A stretch of DNA of 64,000 bases from Adenophora triphylla var. japonica (lineage: Eukaryota; Streptophyta; Magnoliopsida; Asterales; Campanulaceae), in NCBI GenBank assembly GCA_022495995.1, contig JAFEMH010002453.1, positions 1 to 64,000 on the forward strand, read 5' to 3'. Under the pieces are notes generated by a model. It was not told the origin of the DNA, ran no database searches, and saw nothing but the letters and a program-made list of their open reading frames with translations. Below, one piece after another: positions 11,041-22,750 of the stretch; within the stretch, counting starts at the first letter, position 1, and each line of letters starts with the position of its first letter. Position numbers and translations under genes: made by a program.

Positions 11041-11640
11041 TTGCAATCCGCCACTCAAGACGCAAATTCCTTGAAAGAGGACCCGATCCTCACTACCAGC
11101 ACCCAGCGAACATTTCCTTTCGTCTCTCGCTCACCTCTTCTTATCCTCACAAGCTCAAGCTAGAGGAAAGCCCGGCCCGTACCATGGTCCCCGTGGACGC
11201 AACCCCGCATGAAGTCATTCAAATGATCGGCAACATCCACTATGGCAACATAATCACTTTCACGTATTTGGACCTTCCAAAATTTGGGGCCGATCACAAT
11301 GAGCCGCTCTACATCACAGCCCACCGGACGAGCGTCGCCTTCCCCGCGTGTTGGTAGACGGAGGTTCCTAATGAATGTCTTGCCCGCCAAGATGATGGAC
11401 CCGCTTGACATCAAGCCCACAGATCTGAAGCCTTCACCCACACCGCCAAGGTCTACGACTCTACTTCCCGTACAGTTCTGGGGTTGCTACTCTTAACATC
11501 CGGTTCGGCAAGCGGATGATCCCCACCGAATTCCAAGTATTGGACATTCCAATCACTTTCACAGCCCATCCTCGGGCGTCCCCGGCTGCATCAAATCAAT
11601 GGCGTGGCATCCACCCTTCACCAAAGCCTTAAGTTCATGC
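11040..11640 (+). pseudogene. gag end and aspartic protease of E4
   Basis: About 11100-11330 encodes SSYPHKLKLEESPART, then IQMIGNIHYGNIITF and LPKFGADHNEPLYIT, nearly the same as E2 (63520-63320). The protease active-site segment RVLVDGGS is readable at about 11343-11367 in another frame, so a frameshift separates it from the preceding block; the D-G-G-S form replaces the usual D-T/S-G. A PL-D-I-K-P segment follows at about 11400. The protease would cut the Gag-Pol polyprotein. Frameshifts make it inactive. Confidence 0.65.
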
Positions 11641-13260
11641 AAGGCAACGAGCTAACCACGCCTACGGCGACATGCCACCACCGAGGGGACCAAAGACCAA
11701 CGACATTCCAAAGGTTAGAAATCAAGCATAATGACGACATGCCATTAATCGGATTCACTCGAGACCTCCAAGATCCAAATATGCAACGTGGACCTTCCAC
11801 TGCCTCACGACCGCATTCCTCCCGCCACGAGGATGATGAAACTCATGAACTTCATCCCAGATCGGGCTCGGCAAAAGGCCGCAAGGCCAACACCAAGTCA
11901 TTGAAGTCAAGGACCACACCACGGTCCAGGGCTTGGCTACGTGCCAACACCGGCCGATATCAAGGAAGACAAAGGGCTCGCCCGCACCAAGGCAAAGCAG
12001 CTCGCAAAAGGGGAACCTCCGACGGCACACCCAACCTCCGACTCCTTACAACTTTGACCTCGCTCATTACTTCACCAAGGGAACCAGCAGCAGAACCGAG
12101 GGGACCGACAAGTGGAACCGACAGCTAGACCGAGGGGACCGACAATGGAACCGACAAGCTAGAACCGATGGGACCGACAATGAACCGATGAAGATGAGAA
12201 AGAAGCAGGATAGTCGCACAGAGACTACAGAAGAATGGAACAACTAGCATGAGACCTCAAGCGTTTCGCAGGACTCAAAGCTAATCCGATAAGGGAGCGT
12301 TCATCGACATCACAGCTCTACCTGGACCAACTACCACCATAGTCCAAAGATGAGTACACATTCAAGGGAATCCCTGCACTGAGGAGCAACTCAAGGTACT
12401 CTCCATGGGAAACAAGATTGTTCGGGTCACCACCGAGGCCACATTTGAAACAAGAAGTCCAAAGCGTAAGGAACCAATTCATAGAAGACGCTCTCAAAGG
12501 ACCAGCCTCTACGTAGTCTGTTTGAAGAAGTCATGGAGTTGCCAAACTTGATCGATCGGGCTCCAACAACAAAGATGATCGCCATGATAGGGACAGCAGG
12601 CCAAGCCTCTCGATCCCCGAACCCTCATCAAGCATCCAACAATGCCACCGAAGAATTGGGTAACTTTCACCGACCAAGGGCAAGCTGTGCGTAACCGGAA
12701 GACAAGCCGGGCCCGCACCCACATCTCCCTAATCCCGGTCTCAAACCCTCTCGAGCCGCCTCCTGTCAAAGTCCAGCCCTTCCGAGTCATCCAACGGCCT
12801 TACGCCGGAGGACTATAATAATGTAGCCAATCATGTATTCCCTTTCTTGTTTAATGAAAAGTCCGACCTTTCTGAGTATCCTCTCATTGCCACTTTAACA
12901 ACCGATAAGTTAACAAACAACTTAAAAGACGTTAATAATTCAATTGATAAAGAAGCGTACACATTAAACGAACAATACATTAAAGAAGTTCTCGAGCGTG
13001 TAGTTGACCAAGAGGACAACCGGGCCCAAGCCGCCGAAGAGGTTATGACCAAAGTGAACCTCGGGGTCGCCGCAAGAGCCTAAAGAGACACAAGTGGGCG
13101 CTTTCTTCGCCGATGCGTAAAAGAAGCCCCGATAAACCTCCTCCGGTGTATGTTGACGTGTTCGCTCGGTCATACCTGTGACATGCCAGACTAGATCCTC
13201 AATTGTGGAGCACGTAATTCCCCCGATCCCGAATCCAAGCCTCACAAATGTAAGCTACGC
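11640..13260 (+). pseudogene. Protease-to-RT linker of E4
   Basis: The region matches the E2 linker (62900-61600). The shared blocks are EIKHNDDMPL (about 11720), DDETHELHP (about 11835), a basic stretch near 11900-12000, and NRAQAAEEVMTKVNLG (about 13018-13070), which in these elements precedes RT by about 200 bp. It is frameshifted in several places. No enzymatic domain is recognised; the linker is typical in length for Tat-type pol. Confidence 0.55.
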
Positions 13261-13269
13261 AAGATCAAG

Positions 13270-14200
13270 CCAGAGTGGTCCTTGCAAGTAAAAGAAGAAA
13301 TTGAGAAAATGCTCCGAGTTGGTTTCATCGCAGTGATTGAGTACCCGACTTGGCTCTCCAACATCGTGACGGTCACCAAGGCCAACGGAAAGGTCGATGT
13401 CGTGTGGATTTCCGGGATCTCAACAAGGCCAAATTTCTAAGGATGATTTCCCACCGCCTAACATCGACATGCCGGTCGACACCACGGCAAATTTCAAGTA
13501 AAGTCCTTCGTGGACGGATTAGCCGGATACAACTAGATCAAGATGTCCGAGGAGGATCAAGCCAAGATCGCTTCACCACTCCACGGGGACATATCGTTAC
13601 ACCTGGCCATGCCGTTCGGGTTCAAGAACGCCGGGGTTATTTACTGGGCCGCAATGTACTCCTCTTCCATGACATGATTCACAAGGAAATCGAAGTGTAT
13701 GTCGACGACATGATCATCCACTCCAAGGGATCGACATGCAAAGACATGACAGATCTCGAGGAAGTTCTTCAACAGACTCGTAAAACACTCCATGAGGCTA
13801 AACCCGGCAAAGTGCACCTTCGGCGCCAAGCGCGGCAAGGTACCGGGGTACATGGTTACGTAAAGAGGTATCGAAGCCGATCCCAAGAAGATCAAGGCCA
13901 TCATCGACATGAAGCCGCCTCAAACCCCGACGTAAGTGAAGAGCTTCATGGGAAGACTTCAAGACATCGGGCCGCTTCATCAACCGCTGACATCTTCTCG
14001 CGAGCCCATGTTCAAACCGATGAAAAAGAATGCCGACATCAAATGGGACTCCGAGTGCCAAACAATTTGAAAAGATCAAGACCTACTTGGTTAATCCCCC
14101 ACCCCGTGCTCCGCCACATGAAGACAAGCCACTACTCCCGTATCCGACAAGAATGTACACGTCAATCGGAGCAATGCCGGCACAAGAACAAAGATTCCAA
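13270..14200 (+). pseudogene. Reverse transcriptase of E4, frameshifted
   Basis: The RT landmarks occur in order but in changing frames: VDFRDLNKA (about 13400), a DGLAGYN-like motif with a stop where Q is expected (about 13515), MPFGFKNAG (about 13608), the catalytic YVDDMIIHS (about 13698), and a GY-V-K-RGIEADPKKIKAI thumb segment (about 13853). Compared with E1 (47794-46970) most differences in frame come from 1-5 base deletions, with few nonsense substitutions. The protein would copy element RNA into DNA; it cannot be made from this copy. Confidence 0.7.
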
Positions 14201-14329
14201 AGTTGAGCATGCAATCTACTTCGTAGTTTCCAAGCTTCAAGGAAGTGAACTCAATACTCAAGATCGGAGAAAACTTGTACCGCCTTGGTATGGGTAGTCG
14301 GGAAACCGAAACACTACATGCAGCCGCAT

Positions 14330-15060
14330 TCTGCTCCCGGTCTCCAAAGTGGACCCCGTCCGATATCTCTTTGACAAGCCATCTTTGTCAATGCGGCTAG
14401 CCAAGTGGTCATTCTTCCCGGGCCGAGTTCGACATCAAGTACATGGTCGAAAATCAACAAAGGGCAGAGTAATGGCGCATCACCCGGCCGACTTCCCAAG
14501 CAAAGGAACCTAAGGGTCCCGATCCGCAATTTCCTGACGACGGAATCTTTTCACTTGACAAATAAGAAACCGCCGGCAACTCTTCTTCGATGGGGCAGCC
14601 AACAAGAAGGGGAATGGCATTGGAATGCTCCTTGTCGATCCCAAGGACGAGCATACTCCCATAGCCATCAAGTCGAATTTTGAAGCAACCAACAATGCAG
14701 CTAGAATACGAAGCCTCGTGCAAAGCAGTTTGGAAGCCGCCTCGAGCGCAACATCTCGTAGCCGGATGTATATGGAGACTCAAAGATTGATCATCAATCA
14801 AGTGTCCAACAAATGGAAGACGGTAGATTCTCGCCTTCGTAAGTACCACGCGTACATGGAAGAGCTCATTGCTCGCTTCAAGGACATCTCTTTTCACTAT
14901 TTGCCAAGAGACAGAACCGCTCGCGACGCCCGGCAACCTCGCCTCTTGTTGAAATTCCCGATGGGAAAGCAAGAAACCCTCGTAATAGGCAGACGGGAAA
15001 CACCCGCCTATTGCCGTGAGATCGAAAAGAAAAAGAAACGATCGACGAACCCCGGTACAA
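14330..15060 (+). pseudogene. RNase H of E4, frameshifted
   Basis: The domain follows RT. It shows a degraded first-Asp motif around FFDGAANKKGNGIGMLL (about 14586-14636), VDPKDEHTPIAI (14631-14670), then INQVSNKWKTVD (about 14793) and KDISFHYLPR (about 14880). The order and sequence match E1 RNase H. At least three frame changes are needed to read it. It would remove the RNA template during reverse transcription. Confidence 0.65.
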
Positions 15061-16322
15061 TCAGATTTACCAAGCATTCTCCAAAGCGGAGAATCTTCCT
15101 TCACAAATGAAGATGGAAAATACAAAGAAGGGATCAAAGCCAAAACATGATGGCATTAAAACGCCCGGCATCCCACTTCGTCATTCGGGGGTATGTTGTA
15201 CAAGAAGCGCCACCAAGGGCCACTCCTTCGGTGTGTAAACAAAGAAAAAGCCGCCGAGCTAATGAACGAAGTTCACAACGGAACCCGCGGTCCGCACATG
15301 AACGCCCGAGCATTGACACGCATCATTCTCCGTATGGGATACTATTGGATATCAATGGAAACAGATCGCATCCAGCCGTCCGAAGCTGCGACAAATGTCA
15401 ACGGTTCTCCAACCTCAATCACATTCCCTCCTCATGAACTCTATTGCATGACTACGCCACGGCCTTTCGCCACATGGGGAATCGACGTCATCGGCAAGAT
15501 CACTCCTCCAGTGGAGCAATGGTCACGAGTTCATTTTAGTCGCAGTCGACTACTTCACCAAATGGGTAGAAGCCAAATCGTACAAGGTACTGAATTCTAA
15601 GAAGGTGGCCGAGTTCATCCGAGAGAACATCATGTGCCGATACGGAGTGCCCAACGAGATCATCTCCGACAATGGGACTCACTTCAAGGAGATTGTGACC
15701 AACTACCGACCGAATTCGTAGTCACACGTCACAAGTCTTCTCCTTACGTACCACAAACCAATGGTGCAAGAGAGGCAACAACAAGACTCTCGCCATGATA
15801 ATCGTAAAGATGACCACCAAAGGTCCTGGACCGGCCCGAAAAGCTACATCTAGCCCTCTCGGGGATACCGAACATCGCCGAACCGCCACAAGGGAGACCC
15901 CGTTCGCGCTTACCTACGGAATGGAAGCGATGTTGCCCATAGAATTGGAAATTCCATCCCTCCGAGTCCTCTTGGAAAACGGGATTAATGAAGTCGAATG
16001 GCTACAGAGCCGTCACGACGAACTTGCTCTACTCGACGAGCGCAGATTGAAAGCCATGGAACATACTCGAGCCTACCAGAGCAGAATGGCACGAGCATTC
16101 GACAAGAAAGTCAAGATCCGAGACATCAGAGAAGGCGACTTGGTGCTAAAGGAAAAGCCTCCTACGTGCACCAATCCCCTCGGAAAGTGGGAGCCTACCT
16201 GGATAGGACCGTTCGTGGTACAAAGAATCTTCTCCGAAGGAGCCATGAAGCTAGCAGACTTGGACGGAAACCCTTTCGTTAACCCCGTGAACGGAAGCAA
16301 GCTCCACAGATACTTCGTTTGA
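15060..16322 (+). pseudogene. Integrase of E4
   Basis: The zinc-finger part (about 15147-15410) and the catalytic core (WGIDVIGKI about 15478; ISDNGTHF about 15661; a degraded QTNGAREA about 15757) are spread over several frames. The C-terminal part, from ETPFALTYGMEA (about 15892) to the stop at 16322, is one open frame of about 140 residues with REGDLVLKEK and the GPY/F-type LGKWEPTWIGPFVV. The D,D and E positions can be located, but frameshifts break the protein. Integrase inserts the cDNA into the host chromosome. E1 has the same C-terminus fused directly to RNase H. Confidence 0.75.
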
Positions 16323-16700
16323 GGAAGAGCACGAGTCAACTCTCCTTCCCTATACACCGTCCCCTCGCAAATTAAAAGTGCTAAAAGAGTAATACCCAAC
16401 CGGATACATTCCCGCTAATGATCCAGTAAAAACAGTGTCGCACTTCTTTTGTCTTTGCTTTTCTCAAATTCACCTAAAGTGTCGAACTACGGTGACCCGA
16501 GCCCCTTAGTCCAATTGTAAAAGGGGAACGTAGGCACCATCATTGGTTCGGTCTAAAAACAAAAATACAATAAGCATCAATTGCTTGTGTTTCAAAAACT
16601 CTTTTCATTTAACCTACAAATTCATAACGGTTAAAACATTCTTTGATGAGTTCAAGCACGGCCAACTCTTGACTCGCTACACGCTAGCAAAACTACAATA
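16323..16700 (+). other. Convergent intergenic region of E4 with hairpin block B
   Basis: This lies between the integrase stop and the 3' end of antisense aORF2. Hairpin block B is at 16487-16533: outer CTACG (16487-16491) with CGTAG (16529-16533), inner CCCCTT (16502-16507) with AAGGGG (16521-16526). Homologous blocks lie at the same place in E1 (45751-45798) and E2 (60239-60277). The rest is AT-rich and shows nothing else. Confidence 0.6.
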
Positions 16701-18239
16701 AAACATTAATCAATTAATGTGTCTCGCAATGACAATGGGTGGATACTGACAAAGAAGGTCAACCTAGTTTCCCGTACTAGGTCCTTCATCCTTCTTCCCC
16801 TTCCCTTTTCCCCTGGCGAGTGTTCTTCACCTTCGCAGAAATATTCCGTAGGCCTTCTACCCGGCTCGTGGACTCTTCCCGACGCCTCCGTCAAGCTCGC
16901 GGCCGTCAACGCAGCCCTTTCTCTAGCTCGTCTCGAGCCGCCTCGCTTCGAGCCATCATAACAAAGGCTTTGATTGGCCTCCCGATCGCGCTTGTCTCAT
17001 AATCGCCCACGGCATCGCCAAGACGATTCCTGTGGTTAGCCCTTGCTTCGTCCTCCTCAAGGTCGAGCCGTCCAGTGATCAAGACTCAACAGCACTCACT
17101 CCGTCTCCACAAGATAGCCATCTCGTGTCTCCCTATACACTCTTCGTACTCGCCGTATATCGCCGACGTAATCAAAGGCCCTCTCTCCGGTGAAAGAGAA
17201 CCCCGGGCAGAAAGGACGTGTATTGCCACCACCGGTGATCGCCAATAGCGTCAAGGATCTTCCATCCGCAGAGATCCCACCTCAAAGGTAGCAAAGATAA
17301 CTCGATCGCCTGGCACTCGCTCCACTCGCATCGCCGCGTAACCAATGATGGAATATAGAAAGACGTCTCGAGATGCCCCGCACTCGATGATCAATGCACC
17401 CTCCCGAGCGGTCCTACAAGTCTCAGAATTTCCAATGGGGAACCCACCATCGCAAGTGATGCGTGCAAAGTCTCGGCCATCCAGAGCTCCAGCCACTCGA
17501 TCGCCCCTATCACCGCAGGACGCCGCGAGAAAGACCAAGCGTCACAAGACATTGGCACCTCGTGCATCATCTCAGCCTCTCTCCTCAACCACATGGTAAG
17601 CATAGCGGGACTCCTCCCCACATGTATCGGCTACGGCCGCCATCCGACCTATGCCCAGAACGTCTCGCCCAAGACCAACGGCACGATGTCTCCCCACTCG
17701 CATCGCTCACCAGTCCAAGACACCGTGATGGCACACACCTGCAGACGTGAATGTGAACAGAGTAGCAATCGCGCACAGAGCAAACGCTGTCCCACGAAAA
17801 GACGCTCCTCGCCTCCGGCAAATCTTTCGGGCAGCCCCGAAATGTCAACGTAATCGATATCCTCAGACAAGCATCCCGTATGCTTCTCCAAATGAGATAC
17901 CAAACAAAGACACTAGCTTCTCAACAATGCCATGCCACCAAAGATACGGAAGAACTAGCTGCTCCGCCTCAGTCCTCCTGCACGGCCCGGAAATCTTCAA
18001 ACGTAGGAGTGACTTCGTTGTACGAAAAGCCGTACACATTCCTCCGTACGTCCTGTAACCGAGACGCGGCTCTCAAAAGATCCCAATCTGCATGAGCTCC
18101 TTCAAAGCCCAAACAGATTTAATCCCGTAATGCCTTCGAAAACCTTTTGTTCTCGCCTCGTGTGGTTCCGTACCCACGACCGAAAGTTGTCCAAATATCG
18201 CTCTTGCATCCGAGACGATAACTTGGGAAAGGGAGCCAT
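16700..18239 (-). pseudogene. E4 antisense gene 2 (aORF2), DUF7745-like
   Basis: Start at ATG 18239-18237, beginning MAPFPKLSSRMQER and closely matching E3 aORF2 (MATFPRLSSQMQE). There follow FRSWVRNHTRR (about 18190), VDISGLPERFAGGEE (about 17845-17800), GDIVPLVLGET (about 17685), a SFYIPSLV segment (about 17330) and a basic RGKGKEEG tail (about 16810). The core FWD-FSYNE-DFRA motif of E1 and E2 is broken by frameshifts near 18050-17980. The family is a plant, retrotransposon-borne domain of unknown biochemical role. The gene faces integrase tail to tail. Confidence 0.65.
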
Positions 18240-18794
18240 GAAAATGAAAGGAACCTTGGAAGTTTGAGAGAATTCAAATGTAATGATCAAAAACTATGCG
18301 CAGCTTTCTTAAACAATTGCAAAGCCGAAACCGCAATTTAAAGAATCTGAAATTCATTCCAAGTCCGGCCGGATTCTCTCGCAGCTTGACTTGTCAACTC
18401 TGCAGCCAAACCGCCCCTAAATTGGAAACATTTCCAAGCAACTCCTCGTTCACCTTTAAGAAATCTCGCGTGCCGCCCATGGTTTCATTCAACAAATATC
18501 GCATCCCTCCGCCCCGGCTCGTGCAATGCTGCAAATAATTAATAATTAGTGCATACATGCTTAATTTTTGACCCGTTCAATTTTTAGTGCATTTCTCATT
18601 TTATTTATTTTTGATTAACCTACTTCCTTATTTGCCAAAAATAATGTAAGGTGATCACGTAATAAATATGCGAAGTACAGTTCCGCCCCACGGGCGCCTT
18701 TTGCAAATACAGCCAAATCAAATTTGTTCCCGACAAATACATGCATTTTGTCTAAACAAAGCAATAAAGAAAGAAAGCAAGAAAAAAAGGGACT
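18240..18794 (-). promoter_or_regulatory. Intergenic and promoter region of E4 aORF2
   Basis: The palindrome TCCGGCCGGA (18364-18373) is about 125 bp upstream of the aORF2 start and, on the minus strand, 21 bp upstream of a CTTTAAATTG box (18343-18334). The matching place in E3 has AGGCCGGCCT at 34385-34394 followed by TTCAAATTG. The remainder to 18794 is AT-rich 3' flank of aORF1 without other signals. Confidence 0.55.
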
Positions 18795-21370
18795 ACTCGA
18801 GTCCCGCTCGTCATCCGTGCACTCGACGCACCGCTCCGCCGCCGCCGGATCCGTCGCAAACAGAACTCGCCAAATTCCTCCACTGAATAGGCGAAAGGCC
18901 TCCTCGGAGTACGCGAACTCGAGGACTCCCCCTCTCGCGCCCGAGTGCGCATAAGAAGGAGCTCCAAATCCAGCCGTTCCGCCCGCGAACCGGCCGAACC
19001 CCGCGTAAAGTCCTCCCCACCGGCCGGGGAGCAAAGGCGACCTCTCGGCCTAGACGGCCCCCGATCACGGACATCCACGCTCCTCCGGAACCGCACCGCA
19101 TGAACTCCACGAGTCTCCTAGCGTAGGCGACCACCCGTCCACCACCCTCATGGCGTCATTATACGTACGGCGTACACCCGCGAACCAGAAAGTCATCAAG
19201 ACAAGCAGAAGTACAGATGCAACATTTGCGTAATACTACTATCAAATGCGTAAAATCAAAAGGTGCTCACCGAAGCATTGGGGTCCGCCCGTATCGTGGT
19301 CTCGGCTCACCCGGGAGCGGGATCACAAGTCGCCTACGCGAACCATCCAGCCTCGTACGCCACCTAGCTCGCGGACCGGAAAATCTCGAGGACCTCCAGA
19401 CCTCGCCCTCTCTATGCCGCACCTCGCGGGCTCCTCACCCTCATCTCAAGAAAACATCATAGGCGGCCCCGCTATGATGTACTCTGAAGTACACGCCCGT
19501 ATGTACTCTCCAGCCATCCATCGGCATCTCCTGGGATGCCGTATGTACATCGGAGGATCCACCGGCACCAAAGGAAGGGACCCCGACCTATGCCGACGAG
19601 TCACCCTCTCCCCTGCATACATGGCGTCGCAGCTGAAGTCCCACCAGAGCTTCCGCCGCCGTGTAGTCTCGCTCGCTAGCAATCCGCTACGGCATCAAAC
19701 CTACTCCACCAAGTCACTGATCCTCTCGTAGAACTCCCGGTTCGCCTCGAGACACCTCTCGTATGACACTCGAGTGCCAACTCTCGAAGAGACCGCCCTC
19801 TTCGCTTTCTTCTCGCCAAACCAACATGGCAGTGGAACAGGGTCTGCACGGCTCCTTGATGTCCCAATCCCGCGGATCAACACCTCATAGCACCGCACTG
19901 CCAAGAGAATGGAAAGTTATGTCGCCTACAAAGCGTATACATACGAGTACATAAAAGAGGCAAGGAAGAGAAAAAGTACGTAAACTTACATCCAAGACAA
20001 AGGCGTGAAGCGCCTAAAGGAGTGCTCCTCTCCCCGCGAGAACTCCGTCTGTGGAATGGTAGAGCTCGGCCACCCAGCCTCCCCACGCAAACCCCTCACG
20101 GCATCCAAGTCTATCGACCCGAGCAAAGGGAAGTGACAGGACGTGTCGAAGTCGGGAATAAAGTCGCCGACAATAAGAAACCAAAGGAACCTCGAGCCAG
20201 CGCCCGCGGTCATCCTCAAGGATCCAGCAGATAAGCGGCGACACTCCGCCTCCGTATGCCTCTCCATCGGCCTCGTACCGAATGCCTAAGCCCCCGGCAT
20301 CGGTAATATCAAAACCCAGCAGCTCTGCATAATCGCTCCGGGTGTAACCATCAACCCACACCCGCCGTGTTGCCATAAGTCGGCAACCCAGCTGATAGCG
20401 GCAAAATCCGTGGGAGTCACCGTCGCCTCCCCATCTCGAAATGGAAAGTGTGGGTCGTATCCCACCAATACTCGCCGTAGCAACATACATGGACTCGGCT
20501 CCGCGGCGTATCACCGTCGCAGCCTACAAGACTGATGAACCCACCAACCCGGAGTCAAGCACCACCGCCGCGACTCCTCTCTCCTCTCGAGCCACGTCCG
20601 GGATAATATCCCACAATGCTCGCACCGCCTCAAAAGCACCCCGACTCTTCTCGGTTATGGGTATTAACCGCCCCCGTCCCCTCGTAGACATAAACAAAGA
20701 CAAGCAACGTCAATGTAATGCACCAACGCATGTCAAAAGGATGCAATGCAGATACGGTTCTCATTCATTTCCTACGTATATTCCCATCATTTCGAAAATT
20801 CCGTCGAATCCGGAACTTTCAAAATCTTTCGAAAACTCCGTCGAATCCGGAACTTTCAAAATCTTTCGAAAACTCCGTCGAATCCGGAACTTTCAAAACA
20901 TTTCGAAAACTCCGTCGAATCCGGAACTTTCAAACCTCTTTCGAACTTTTCGAAAATTTACTCCGTCCCGAATTAAAGCTACTTTAATTTTGGAAAATGC
21001 ATCTAGACATGGAATTTTGCAACCAAAATTTTTATGTCATCCACCCATAGTGTCAATTGAACTACATCCTAGTCAATTTCGACAACAATTCATGGCAAAC
21101 TCAAAAGCCCCAATTCGGGCACCAAAATCCCTAAGTTCATTCCTAAACAAATTTCTAACATTTAAAGAATGCACATTCTTAAAATTAATGGAATTTGTAG
21201 GAAGCTTACTTGTCTTTTGATCCCATCCTTGGAGTTGTGTCTATCCCTCGCCGGATAAAACTCCGCCGGATTCAATGGATGCACAATGGTTCGAATGGTC
21301 CGAACCAATCGAGTTCTTTCGTCATCGGTCCTTCCGTGGCGAGCCATTGGTCCCAAATCTCCCTCCATAG
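18795..21370 (-). pseudogene. E4 antisense gene 1 (aORF1), PMD-like, four exons
   Basis: Exon 1 runs from ATG 21370 to a GTAAGC donor near 21219 and encodes GRTDDERTRLVRT, NPAEFY and ARDRHNSKDGI segments, clearly matching E3 exon 1. After a repeat-bearing intron, exon 2 (about 20690-20020) carries SRGAFEAVRALWDI and the degraded PMD core (LLGFDITDAGGLGIRYEA about 20330-20275). Exon 3 (about 19900-19290) has VWC-EV, EANREFYERISDL and YAGERV-like parts; exon 4 (about 19140-18795) has ARRLVEFMRCGS, then an aromatic Gly/Ser tail ending ECTDDERDS. Frameshifts occur in exons 2 and 3. The role is unknown; the PMD domain is found in plant transposon proteins and in MAIL1/MAIN. Confidence 0.65.
20790..20960 (+). 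repeat. Intronic repeat of E4 aORF1, about 36 bp
   Basis: Four to five tandem units of CCGTCGAATCCGGAACTTTC plus AAAATCTTTCGAAAACT. The same unit, diverged, is amplified in intron 1 of E3 aORF1 (31150-31490, opposite strand). Confidence 0.85.
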
Positions 21371-21511
21371 CAAATTTCCTTCGCAAATTCGAGCAAACCT
21401 TGCAATTTGGGTTGGATTTTTTCTCTCTTTTCTCTCCTCCCTCGTCGGAATTTATGGAAGAAAATGGCTTCTTCTTCCTCGGCCTCGGCGCTGAAAAGGA
21501 CTTTGTCACCC

Positions 21512-21535
21512 GCAAAGTCCCACGACTCTTACCGC
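21512..21535 (-). promoter_or_regulatory. Element-specific block upstream of E4 aORF1
   Basis: The plus strand reads GCAAAGTCC, then CACGACTCTTACCGC. The E4 LTR has GCAAAGTCCGTCCTGACTCC followed by TACCGC at 23916-23941, just upstream of its TATA box. The block is 142-165 bp upstream of the aORF1 start, the same distance as in the other elements. The CCG-N2-CGG core is degraded here. Confidence 0.5.
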
Positions 21536-21716
21536 ACCCGTAAATTTTTGCCACTTTGGCCCTCGCAGTTAATTTTACCTCTTTTGGCCCCCAAAAGTGT
21601 AAAATTTCCCCCAGTTAGACATTTCTAACACCCCATCCCCCGAGGATAAATTCCCAGTTAGTTTTCACTAACGCTCGTCTCCAGACGTTAAAATGCCTAA
21701 TGGTTTTCACCATCAA

Positions 21717-22750
21717 TTATATCCTCAATCGCGACCTTTCACGGTCCGATTTCAATCCTCAATCGCGACCTTTCACGGTCCGATTTCAATCCTCAATCGC
21801 GACCTTTCACGGTCCGATTTCAATCCTCAATCGCGACCTTTCACGGTCCGATTTCAATCCTCAATCGCGACCTTTCACGGTCCGATTTCAATCCTCAATC
21901 GCGACCTTTCACGGTCCGATTTCAATCCTCAATCGCGACCTTTCACGGTCCGATCTCAATCCTCAATCGCGACCTTTCACGGTCCGATTTCAATCCTCAA
22001 TCGCGACCTTTCACGGTCCGATTTCAATCCTCAATCGCGACCTTTCACGGTCCGATTTCAATCCTCAATCGCGACCTTTCACGGTCCGATTTCAATCCTC
22101 AATCGCGACCTTTCACGGTCCGATCTCAATCCTCAATCGCGACCTTTCACGGTCCGATTTCAATCCTCAATCGCGACCTTTCACGGTCCGATTTCAATCC
22201 TCAAATCGCGACCTTTCACGGTCCGATTTCAATCCTCAATCGCGACCTTTCACGGTCCGATTCCAATTCTCAATCGCGACCTTTCACGGTCCGATTTCAA
22301 TCCTCAAATCGCGACCTTTCACCTTTCACGGTCCGATTTCAATCCTCAAATCGCGACCTTTCACGGTCCGATCTCAATCCTTAATTGCGACCTTTCACGG
22401 TCCGATTTCAATCCTTAATCGCGACCTTTCACGGTCCGATTTCAATCCTCAATCGCGACCTTTCACGGTCCGATTTCAATCCTCAATCGCGACCTTTCAC
22501 GGTCCGATTCCAATCCTCAATCGCGACCTTTCACGGTCCGATTTCAAGTCTCAATCGCGACCTTTCACGGTCCGATCTCAATCCTTAATCGCGACCTTTC
22601 ACGGTCCGATTTCAATCCTCAATCGCGACCTTTCACGGTCCGATTTCAATTCTCAATCGCGACCTTTCACGGTCCGATTTCAATCCTTAATCGCGACCTT
22701 TCACGGTCCGATTTCAATCCTCAACTGCGACCTTTCACGGTCCGATCTCA
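21717..22750 (+). repeat. E4 satellite, 34-bp units, about 30 copies
   Basis: The unit is TCCTCAATCGCGACC plus TTTCACGGTCCGATTTCAA, repeated about 30 times with very few changes. Because 34 is not a multiple of three and the unit lacks stops, long ORFs appear in more than one frame; they are artefacts. The low divergence means the array expanded recently compared with the decay of the rest of E4. Confidence 0.95.

Noticed and set aside
19246..19731. A 161-codon plus-strand frame
   Set aside because: It is the shadow of E4 aORF1 exon 3 on the minus strand, where VWC, YAGERV and related motifs are found.
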